A program made the position numbers and the translations under genes. This document shows positions 8,100-14,106 of a stretch of 20,898 nucleotides of DNA, piece after piece. Source of the stretch: JBDKFK01 sp039798745 (GTDB taxonomy: Bacteria; Patescibacteriota; Microgenomatia; UBA1406; GWC2-37-13). The stretch spans positions 1-20,898 of the forward strand of contig JBDKFK010000028.1 in NCBI GenBank assembly GCA_039798745.1. The letters run 5' to 3'. Under the pieces are notes generated by a model, which was given only the letters and a program-made list of their open reading frames with translations, made no database searches and was not told the DNA's origin. Within the stretch, counting starts at the first letter, position 1; each line of letters begins with the position of its first letter.

Positions 8100-8108
8100 T
8101 GTTATAAT
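8100..8108 (+). promoter_or_regulatory. Extended -10 promoter of the GC-rich cassette
   Basis: TGTTATAAT is a perfect TGn-TATAAT extended -10. No good -35 lies 16-18 bases upstream, which is typical of extended -10 promoters. Transcription would start near 8115, leaving a leader of about 100 bases before the first gene. Confidence 0.6.
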
Positions 8109-8114
8109 ATGGCG

Positions 8115-8214
8115 CACCGTACATTCACAATGTGAGAACGGCATTCCAAGTCCCTTTTCCTCAAAGGGCACCCTCTAGTCTCCACCTGGAGAGCTTTGTT
8201 TTATAGGAGGTACT
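8115..8214 (+). promoter_or_regulatory. Structured 5' leader of the cassette, ending in a consensus SD
   Basis: Three small perfect hairpins follow one another: ACATT/AATGT (8121-8125 with 8129-8133), CCCTTT/AAAGGG (8152-8157 with 8163-8168) and TCTCC/GGAGA (8179-8183 with 8188-8192). AGGAGG at 8205-8210 lies 4 bases before the ATG. The third hairpin ends 12 bases before the SD, so alternative pairing could affect ribosome access. Confidence 0.5.
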
Positions 8215-8982
8215 ATGAACCCTGATGAGCTTCGGGGCGCTTCGGTAGTCTATCCATCAGTCACACCCGTACATCCAGGAGAGTCAGGACCGCCGGTGTT
8301 TGAGCTTATTTTGGAGTCAGGCAGAAGGATTATCTATCTGCCCACCATGCGGACAGCCTGTCTGTTACGTCGGAGTAACCGTGTGCCGGCTGCCACGATT
8401 TCGCAGAACCGGTCGCAGATCGTGGCAATGAGTGATGAAGTATGGCAACCACCAACTGTTGCCTATGCTATGGTGTTGGACTCTGTTCACACCGCACTCT
8501 GGCAGACCCGGGTTTTCGACTTTGCCTATACCTTGGATTTTTTCGTCGGCTACTATCTGAGCCTGCGCATGTGGCAGACCCTCATGATGCAGCTGGAGTT
8601 TCGGATGAAGGTGATCTCTGACGAGAATCTATTCTGGCTAGCAGAGGTCGTAAAGCCGCAGTTTGATAGCGGCAGGATCGATATTCCGAATGCTCCACAG
8701 GTCAGCTCCTTTGGCTCGTTCATGATTTCTCTGCCTTCGGCACCGAATCTGAACCCGATCGAGCTGCAAGTCGGTAGTTCCTACGGCCAGTGGCGGTCGT
8801 TTACGCAACTTATTGTTCTACTGGCTGATCGAGGCTTCCGACTTCTCACAATGGAGTTCATCATCGACTACATTTTTGAATGTCTACATGAACTTCTGGA
8901 GATGGCGGGTGACAAAGGACTCGATTTTCGCACCATTACGAAGATCGGCGACAACGTGATGCGCGAAGCCGGTCGCATATAA
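8215..8982 (+). CDS. Unrecognised 255-residue protein, first gene of a GC-rich cassette
   Basis: I do not recognise this protein. It lacks a signal peptide. The N-terminal 70 residues look like a small beta domain (PPVFELILESGRRIIYLP). The middle (about 85-135) is rich in aromatic and hydrophobic residues, including FAYTLDFFVGYYLSLRMWQ, and may be a buried or membrane-touching helix pair. The C-terminal part (about 195-255) looks alpha-helical and ends in charged residues. Coding status is well supported by an AGGAGG SD 4 bases from the ATG, a clear promoter, no internal stop for 768 bases and codon use richer in G and C than the neighbours (34 of 60 bases are G/C at 8221-8280, against 20 of 60 at 10141-10200). 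It is followed 16 bases later by a membrane-protein gene, so the two products probably act together. Origin by transfer is inference. Confidence 0.8.
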   Translation: MNPDELRGASVVYPSVTPVHPGESGPPVFELILESGRRIIYLPTMRTACLLRRSNRVPAATISQNRSQIVAMSDEVWQPPTVAYAMVLDSVHTALWQTRVFDFAYTLDFFVGYYLSLRMWQTLMMQLEFRMKVISDENLFWLAEVVKPQFDSGRIDIPNAPQVSSFGSFMISLPSAPNLNPIELQVGSSYGQWRSFTQLIVLLADRGFRLLTMEFIIDYIFECLHELLEMAGDKGLDFRTITKIGDNVMREAGRI

Positions 8983-8984
8983 CC

Positions 8985-8993
8985 TAAGGAGGT
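8985..8993 (+). promoter_or_regulatory. Full-consensus SD for the second cassette gene
   Basis: TAAGGAGGT is a complete match to the anti-SD tail of bacterial 16S rRNA and lies 5 bases before the ATG at 8999. It fixes the start codon and contrasts with the SD-less minus-strand genes. Confidence 0.8.
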
Positions 8994-8998
8994 GTCTT

Positions 8999-9481
8999 AT
9001 GAGAGACTTGATTCAACGGACCCGTGAGCATGAGCTGTGGCCATGGGTGCTTTTCCTGATAGGAGCTTTTGCGCTTACTATCGAAGTAGCACTCGCATTG
9101 ACCTATCCTGACCCGGTAATCAACATACTGGGTGGGGCGCTTTTCTTCATCGGTCTCTGCAGTATGACCTGGGGTCTCTGCATGACGGAAATCGATGGCG
9201 CCAGGTTTGGGGTCCCAAACCGTTTTGAACGACTCATGCCAGGTGTCTTTATAGATTGGGGGCCCTATACGATAGCAAGATGGGGACACGCAATCACCGT
9301 GATCACACTCATTGTGTACGCTGTTGTCCCATTCTGGCCGGCGGCTCTTGCTGCCAGCATCGGGCTTATGGTTATCGCGGTACGTCGCATACCCGTTGTC
9401 TGCCGGTTCTTTATTCCACACTACTATATGTGGCTGGGAGAAGGACGGCTTCATGAAACGAACGTATGTGCAAACGACTAG
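8999..9481 (+). CDS. Unrecognised 160-residue integral membrane protein, second gene of the GC-rich cassette
   Basis: The protein has about four membrane helices (about 15-35, 40-62, 96-110 and 112-129), a cytoplasmic-looking basic N-terminus, and a loop of about 33 residues between helices 2 and 3 (GARFGVPNRFERLMPG). A charged tail after helix 4 carries a second aromatic patch (FFIPHYYMW). I cannot name a family. The full-consensus SD 5 bases upstream and the 16-base gap from the preceding gene argue for co-expression. A transcription terminator follows within 100 bases, so the unit ends here. An open 156-residue frame on the opposite strand is considered a shadow, because this strand has the SD, promoter and terminator. 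Function unknown; pairing a soluble or peripheral protein with a small membrane protein suggests a membrane complex (inference). Confidence 0.8.
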   Translation: MRDLIQRTREHELWPWVLFLIGAFALTIEVALALTYPDPVINILGGALFFIGLCSMTWGLCMTEIDGARFGVPNRFERLMPGVFIDWGPYTIARWGHAITVITLIVYAVVPFWPAALAASIGLMVIAVRRIPVVCRFFIPHYYMWLGEGRLHETNVCAND

Positions 9482-9484
9482 ATT

Positions 9485-9527
9485 ATATAGTTAATACGGA
9501 ATAATGCTTTCCGCATTCATACTATAT
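9485..9527 (+). repeat. Large imperfect hairpin after the cassette genes
   Basis: ATATAGT (9485-9491) pairs perfectly with ACTATAT (9521-9527). Nested inside, AATGC (9503-9507) pairs with GCATT (9513-9517). It sits between the last stop codon and the terminator and could protect the 3' end or be a separate signal. Confidence 0.4.
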
Positions 9528-9544
9528 CGTCTGAGTTGATGGAG

Positions 9545-9589
9545 GTAGGGACATTGAGCGTATGCTCGGTGTCCCTACATTATTTTTTT
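9545..9589 (+). terminator. Strong intrinsic terminator of the cassette
   Basis: GTAGGGACATTGAGC (9545-9559) pairs with GCTCGGTGTCCCTAC (9564-9578) around a GTAT loop. The 15 pairs include two G-U wobbles. A run of seven T follows (9583-9589). On the minus strand there is no T run, so it terminates only the plus-strand unit. The rmlD stop codon (9575-9577) lies inside the stem. Confidence 0.85.
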
Positions 9590-10399
9590 GAGTCCCTCTT
9601 CAAAAGCTGACATCTTATAAAATATATTTTTGTTACTTTTTATTTCAGAATACTGCGGCGGTAATGCTTTTCCTTTAAAATAATCAGCATATGTTGTTGG
9701 TTCTATAAGGGCTTCATCAAGGCCATAGGTACGCGCAATCAGTTTGCCGGCATCATAGGGCGACATACTGGAAGCGCCTACTATATGAAATATTTCAGGT
9801 GAAAAATTATTCATAAGATGTTTGAGAGCATAGGCAAAATCATCAATGAATGTTGGAGTTATAAGGGAATCCGTAACCATCTTGAGTTGTTTTTTTTCCT
9901 CCAGGAGTGTCTTTATCGTTCTCATAAAATCTTTCTTCTTTGCAAACTCTTTACGATAGGGGAACGATGGTCGTATGATCATCGCCGAATCTTTCACTAT
10001 CATTTCTCCTTCATATTTTGTCTGTCCGTAGTATCCTATCGGATTGGGTTTACTATCTTCATAATACGGAGGATGAGCACCATCAAACACATAGTCAGTT
10101 GATATATATATAAATTTTTTCCTCTGTTCTGTAACTATCTCATACAGATTTGAGGTCGCTTTTACATTTAATGCATAGACTTTATCATGATCTTTTTCGG
10201 CTTCGTTAACATTTGTATAGCCCGCAAGATGAAGGAATGTATCATAAGGAAGGTCTGCTAATTTATTACGTACCGCGTCTCTATTGGTTATATTAAGATC
10301 AGAGGAGCTTAGAGGAATAAAGGAAAAGTCCGTTTCTAATAATTCCAGTAGCCGGCTACCGATAAGTCCCGTTGATCCTGTTATAGCAACGTTCATCAT
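9575..10399 (-). CDS. rmlD: dTDP-4-dehydrorhamnose reductase (RmlD family)
   Basis: This 274-residue NAD(P)-dependent reductase has GSTGLIG at 8-14, STDYVFDG at 100-107 and Y124-x3-K128, the hallmarks of RmlD. RmlD catalyses the last step of dTDP-L-rhamnose synthesis. I chose ATG at 10397-10399 because it overlaps the rmlB TGA as ATGA (10396-10399), the same coupling seen elsewhere on this strand; upstream in-frame codons would read through rmlB. The next ATG (10394-10396) is also possible and removes one residue. It ends the long minus-strand operon, and its last codons lie in the opposite-strand terminator of the GC-rich cassette. RmlA and RmlC are not in the window. A related RmlD-like reductase acting on another dTDP-sugar is a possible alternative. 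Confidence 0.88.
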   Translation of the reverse strand: MMNVAITGSTGLIGSRLLELLETDFSFIPLSSSDLNITNRDAVRNKLADLPYDTFLHLAGYTNVNEAEKDHDKVYALNVKATSNLYEIVTEQRKKFIYISTDYVFDGAHPPYYEDSKPNPIGYYGQTKYEGEMIVKDSAMIIRPSFPYRKEFAKKKDFMRTIKTLLEEKKQLKMVTDSLITPTFIDDFAYALKHLMNNFSPEIFHIVGASSMSPYDAGKLIARTYGLDEALIEPTTYADYFKGKALPPQYSEIKSNKNIFYKMSAFEEGLKKIM

Positions 10400-11406
10400 G
10401 AAGAATACTGCTTTTTGTAATAATGTTGGTACTCGCCCGACTTTATGTGCTTCCACCAATCCTGGTTGTTGGTGTACCAATCTACGGTATTTTTCAGTGC
10501 AGCTTCAAGATCATAGGCTGGTTTCCAACCGAGCTCTTTATGAATTTTCGTCCAGTTTATGGCATAGCGACGGTCGTGCCCGGGTCTATCTTTTACATAC
10601 TCTATTGAGCTTTCATCTTTTCCCATTATCTTGAGTATCATTTTGATAAGATCAATATTGGCTACATCTTCGTGGGCAGCTCCCACAACGTATGTTTCTC
10701 CAACTTTTCCATTGGCAAGAATCATCTCAATCGCGCGACAGTGATCTTCTACATATAACCAGTCGCGGACATTGAGTCCGTCACCATATACTGGCACTTT
10801 TTTACCTTCAAGAAGATTTGTTATGGTGAGAGGAATAAGTTTTTCAGGAAACATGTAGGGACCAAAGTTATTGGAGCAGTTTGAGATAGTTATAGGAAGC
10901 CCGTAGGTATCATGATATGCCCTTACCAGATGATCAGAGGCTGCTTTTGAAGCAGAGTAGGGACTATGGGGGTTATAGGGAGTATTCTCATCAAATTTTT
11001 CTTCAGTATGAAGTTCGAGGTCGCCAAATACTTCATCTGTGGAAATATGGTGGAATCTTTTTATTTTATGAGCAACTGCCGACTCAAGTAATGTGTAGGT
11101 ACCGACAATATTTGTCTGAATAAAGGGTGACGCGTCCATTATTGATCTGTCTACATGTGATTCTGCCGCAAAGTGTACCACCGTGTCTACACCTTCCATA
11201 AGCGAATCAATCTTTTTGCGGTCGCAGATATCAGCCAGCTCAAAACGGTAGTGAGGAGTTCCTTCGAGAGCTTTTAGATTTTCCATGTTACCTGCGTACG
11301 TTAGCTTATCTACATTGATAATGTCGTCCTCAGGATGGGTTTTATGCCAGTAGTGTACAAAGTTTGAGCCGATGAATCCGGCGCCGCCCGTAATAAGTAG
11401 TTTCAT
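10396..11406 (-). CDS. rmlB: dTDP-glucose 4,6-dehydratase
   Basis: The 336-residue protein converts dTDP-glucose to dTDP-4-keto-6-deoxyglucose. It has GGAGFIG at 7-13, the catalytic Thr-Asp-Glu in STDEVFGD (122-129) and Y150-x3-K154 in YSASK, plus NCSNNFGPY and GDGLNVRDWLYVEDH typical of RmlB. Length is normal. Start ATG is 11404-11406, 10 bases after the miaB stop. Two overlapping TATAAT boxes sit between them (listed separately), so it may have its own promoter as well as read-through. It overlaps rmlD by 4 bases. Together these feed dTDP-rhamnose or a related deoxy-sugar into surface polysaccharide. Confidence 0.95.
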   Translation of the reverse strand: MKLLITGGAGFIGSNFVHYWHKTHPEDDIINVDKLTYAGNMENLKALEGTPHYRFELADICDRKKIDSLMEGVDTVVHFAAESHVDRSIMDASPFIQTNIVGTYTLLESAVAHKIKRFHHISTDEVFGDLELHTEEKFDENTPYNPHSPYSASKAASDHLVRAYHDTYGLPITISNCSNNFGPYMFPEKLIPLTITNLLEGKKVPVYGDGLNVRDWLYVEDHCRAIEMILANGKVGETYVVGAAHEDVANIDLIKMILKIMGKDESSIEYVKDRPGHDRRYAINWTKIHKELGWKPAYDLEAALKNTVDWYTNNQDWWKHIKSGEYQHYYKKQYSS

Positions 11407-11410
11407 AGTA

Positions 11411-11421
11411 ATTATATTATA
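11411..11421 (-). promoter_or_regulatory. Possible -10 boxes directly upstream of rmlB
   Basis: On the minus strand GTATAATATAATTACTATG contains TATAAT twice, ending 9 and 4 bases before the rmlB ATG, and the first touches the miaB stop. No good -35 is visible. The spacing would again produce a leaderless or near-leaderless transcript. Confidence 0.35.
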
Positions 11422-12673
11422 CCGTATCGCTATATTTTTTAACTTCGGAGACAGTATGATGCATGATAAGATGCAGATTGGGTTGATTGATAAGATTTTC
11501 CAGTGTTTGCCAGCGTTGTTTCTTTATGTGATGTGGTACATCGTCCTGCATTACTTTTGTCGCGGCAGTCATAGGTCGCTGTGAATACATCGAGATATAG
11601 GCTTTATAGAACTCAACTTGTTTTGCAAGTTTTACCGTATTCTCAAACTCTTCGTCTGTTTCACCGCAAAATCCGACAATGATATCGGTTGTAAAAGATA
11701 CACCAGGGATTTTTTGTTTCATTTTTGTTACCAGTGCCAGATAGTCATCTGCAGTGTACCATCGATTCATCCGTTTCAGTACTGTGCTGTCCCCTGATTG
11801 TACCGGCAGATGAATAGTACGGGTAATATTTGGATTTCGGGCTATTACTTCGATAAGCTCATCAGAAAAGTCCCAAGGGTTGGAAGAAAAGAAGTCTACC
11901 GTTTTAAACCCAAGCTTGGCCACTTCCTCCAGAAGATGAGGGAAAAGTGTGGGTATACGTTGTCTGCCCAGGTGTTTTACAAACACGGGTTTAAGATGTT
12001 TGTACTCTTCAGGAAGAGTCCAGCTCGTATCTGCGTCATCTTTGAAGTAGGTTTTGTCTATATCTCTCATTACCTGGATATTTTTTTCGCCCATCAGCAA
12101 GTCCGCGCCATACGAATTAACATTCTGTCCCAGAAGGGTGAGTTTTTCATAACCCCTGTCCTTCAGTTCCTTACATTCTTTGATAATGTCATAAAAGGGA
12201 CGGCTTATTTCGCGACCCCGTGTGAAAGGCACAACGCAGAACGTACAGAAATTGTTACAACCGTTGGAGATAGGTACCCAGGCGTTTACCGATTCCTGTC
12301 GTATAGGTTGATTATCAAAGCCTACTTCTTCAATCGGCATAAATTCATCAACTTCCGGCATCATTGTTCTGATTTTATTAAAGAAGGCGCCCGATTTATC
12401 ACGGTATGCCAAGCCTACCATACATCCAGTAACGATAATTTTAAAATACTCCTGATTGTTTCGTTTCTTTTCTTTCATCAGTCCCAGATTCTTTACCATA
12501 CCGTACACTTTATCTTCTGCCTGTCTGCGGATCATACACGTGTTTATGACTACATAATTTGCCCTATTAATATCAGGGGTTTCTGTAAATCCTCGGGCAC
12601 TAAAAGAAGACGCGATTCGTTCTGAATCGGCCTTATTTTGTTGGCATCCAAATGTTTTGATGAAGTATTTCAT
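11417..12673 (-). CDS. miaB: tRNA-2-methylthio-N6-dimethylallyladenosine synthase (MiaB), TRAM domain absent
   Basis: MiaB adds a methylthio group to i6A37 of tRNAs. The 418-residue protein shows the N-terminal iron-sulfur cysteines C10, C46 and C84 and the radical-SAM cluster C139-x3-C143-x2-C146, followed by LGQNVNSYG (181-189). Two departures from the family are visible. An insertion of roughly 40-50 residues occupies about 191-243, rich in charged and aromatic residues. The protein also stops about 25 residues after the RWQTLENL segment, where a TRAM RNA-binding domain of about 60-70 residues would normally follow. No continuing frame exists downstream because rmlB starts 10 bases later, so this is not a simple frameshift. 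It begins 2 bases after the MraY-like gene's stop (12676). Assignment as MiaB rather than MtaB rests on overall pattern. Confidence 0.88.
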   Translation of the reverse strand: MKYFIKTFGCQQNKADSERIASSFSARGFTETPDINRANYVVINTCMIRRQAEDKVYGMVKNLGLMKEKKRNNQEYFKIIVTGCMVGLAYRDKSGAFFNKIRTMMPEVDEFMPIEEVGFDNQPIRQESVNAWVPISNGCNNFCTFCVVPFTRGREISRPFYDIIKECKELKDRGYEKLTLLGQNVNSYGADLLMGEKNIQVMRDIDKTYFKDDADTSWTLPEEYKHLKPVFVKHLGRQRIPTLFPHLLEEVAKLGFKTVDFFSSNPWDFSDELIEVIARNPNITRTIHLPVQSGDSTVLKRMNRWYTADDYLALVTKMKQKIPGVSFTTDIIVGFCGETDEEFENTVKLAKQVEFYKAYISMYSQRPMTAATKVMQDDVPHHIKKQRWQTLENLINQPNLHLIMHHTVSEVKKYSDTV

Positions 12674-12675
12674 AA

Positions 12676-13743
12676 TCAGCGTATTTTACCAAGTTTATCT
12701 TTTTTCATCTGCTCAATAATATAGATAAAGATGAGGAGAAAGATTGCGACAGTAGCAAACCCCATAAATTTTTCTATACCGTTGAGAAATAGACTGGATA
12801 TTCCCAGCATAAGCGATATACACCAGTAAAAAACAGCGATGCGTCGTTTTCCCCAGTTGATTTCTAATAGTTTATGATGAAAATGCCCCCAGTCTGCTTT
12901 GAATGGAGATGTGCCGTTTTTGATTCTGCGTACTATGGTATAGATTGCGTCGATTGTAGGTATGGCAAGAATAAGCACTGCGGTACCTACCTTACCAAAC
13001 GAAAGTATAGATAGTATGCCGAGCAAAAACCCGGCAAGAGCCCCTCCACCATATCCGGGCATTATTTTCTGAGGGTAGAAATTAAACGGGAGAAAACCCA
13101 GAAACGCCCCGGAAACGATGAAGCAAAGAATAGTTACTGTCTGTGCGCTTATATCGTGCGCGGTAAACCGTTGTGAGAGGAGTCCTAGGAAAAATGCGGT
13201 GATCGCAACAAATCCCGGAAGTTGTCCGTCTACACCTTTACTCCAGTTGACCATATTCATAATCCACGTAAGCCAGAGTACAGCAATTATGTTAGACACT
13301 ATAAGAATATTATGTTGTCCGAATATGTTTATGGGAATTTTCCACTGATCGAGCTGAATTACTCCTCCAAACGGATTAGATATATAGGGTATACCAAGAC
13401 CAAATGATATGACTAATGCGGATATAAGTATGTTAGCTATAAACCTGAGGTAAGGAGAGTTATCGTAGTAGTCGTCAAGTAAGCCAACAACCAGGAGGAA
13501 GAAACTAGATAACAGAATGCCAAAGACTATTTTATTTACAGGTAGAAAAATAAGCACCGAAATGATGAGCGCTGTATAAATAGGCGTTCCTCCCGCTCGA
13601 GGGATAATGCCGTTATGGGTGTGTGCAGGGTGGGCGCGCTTGTCCTTATCTGTCACCAAGTGAAATTTGTTAGCAAACCAGATTGTTGGAGTTGTAGCGA
13701 GAAAAGATACAAGTGTGGCACAGATGAAAGCTAAGTAGTTCAT
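12676..13743 (-). CDS. MraY/WecA-family polyprenyl-phosphate sugar-1-phosphate transferase, atypical
   Basis: The 355-residue protein has about ten membrane helices and the family layout: TDKDKRAHPAHTHN near 31-44, GLLDDYYD with D90, D91 and D94, an NMVNWSKGVDG loop at 163-173, GFLPFNFYP at 216-224, and the HFHH motif in DWGHFHHKLLE (284-294). Members transfer a sugar-1-phosphate from a UDP-sugar onto undecaprenyl phosphate to start glycan synthesis at the membrane. However, the usual F/L-MGD-x-GS motif after PFN is replaced by MPGYGGG (228-234), so the highly conserved aspartate is missing. ATG 13741-13743 is chosen: it overlaps the preceding gene's TAA by one base (TAATG) and gives a normal N-terminus; a GTG at 13791 would add 16 residues. 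Likely role in starting surface glycan synthesis, with altered chemistry possible. Confidence 0.82.
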   Translation of the reverse strand: MNYLAFICATLVSFLATTPTIWFANKFHLVTDKDKRAHPAHTHNGIIPRAGGTPIYTALIISVLIFLPVNKIVFGILLSSFFLLVVGLLDDYYDNSPYLRFIANILISALVISFGLGIPYISNPFGGVIQLDQWKIPINIFGQHNILIVSNIIAVLWLTWIMNMVNWSKGVDGQLPGFVAITAFFLGLLSQRFTAHDISAQTVTILCFIVSGAFLGFLPFNFYPQKIMPGYGGGALAGFLLGILSILSFGKVGTAVLILAIPTIDAIYTIVRRIKNGTSPFKADWGHFHHKLLEINWGKRRIAVFYWCISLMLGISSLFLNGIEKFMGFATVAIFLLIFIYIIEQMKKDKLGKIR

Positions 13744-14063
13744 TATGTGATAAATATAATAATCCGTAAAAATACTGCGGTGAATACGCACATAAGAGTC
13801 CAGTTGAGAATATTTATGATCCTTCGAATGAAATGGTCAGGTAAAAAGTATTTGTTATAGAAATATATGTTCAGAAACATAAATAAGTGCATAAGGGCCG
13901 GAAGCAGGAGAATAAACCAGAAATCAGCAAGTTGATCCTCACCCCATGCCCGGGAGTAAAAAAGGGGTATCTCCTGTGGAAAATGACTGAACTTGAACAC
14001 GAAAAGAACAGCCATAAGTACGTCTGCTAATATAAGCCCATAAATCATAGCTATATTATACAT
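13743..14063 (-). CDS. Small three-helix membrane protein upstream of the MraY-like gene
   Basis: The 106-residue protein has hydrophobic segments at about 6-24, 48-68 and 86-105. The first loop contains PQEIPLFYSRAWGEDQLAD, which resembles the short P-x-x-I-P-x-H/Y-x-G-x-x-G stretch of DUF1648-like membrane proteins; that match is loose. Its stop overlaps the ATG of the MraY/WecA-like gene by one base, so the two are translationally coupled and probably act together. Start ATG 14061-14063 is the first; another at 14046-14048 would drop five residues. Function unknown. Confidence 0.75.
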   Translation of the reverse strand: MYNIAMIYGLILADVLMAVLFVFKFSHFPQEIPLFYSRAWGEDQLADFWFILLLPALMHLFMFLNIYFYNKYFLPDHFIRRIINILNWTLMCVFTAVFLRIIIFIT

Positions 14064-14106
14064 CCTATTTAAGCTATCTTACGCTATCATTACAGGCTAG
14101 CACATA

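Noticed and set aside
8984..9454. 156-codon open frame on the minus strand
   Set aside because: It is antisense to the four-helix membrane protein, which has a perfect SD and clear hydrophobic segments. The antisense product is rich in His, Pro and Asp with no recognisable domain.
8030..9590. Target-site duplication flanking the GC-rich cassette
   Set aside because: The only shared short string I found near both ends (AGTTGA) is six bases and could be chance; no terminal inverted repeats were found.
10400..10480. Longer N-terminus for rmlD
   Set aside because: The added residues read through the end of rmlB and do not resemble the family, while ATG 10397-10399 gives the correct Rossmann start and a 4-base overlap.
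11407..11416. Frameshift that could restore a TRAM domain in MiaB
   Set aside because: Only about 10 bases separate the miaB stop from the rmlB start, so no room remains for the missing domain.
11798..12625. 275-codon open frame on the plus strand
   Set aside because: It lies wholly antisense to miaB, whose motifs and cysteines are intact. The composition is odd (many Phe, Tyr and Arg) and there is no SD.
13744..13791. GTG start giving 16 more residues to the MraY-like protein
   Set aside because: It would overlap the upstream small gene by almost 50 bases. The ATG at 13743 gives a TAATG junction and a normal N-terminus.
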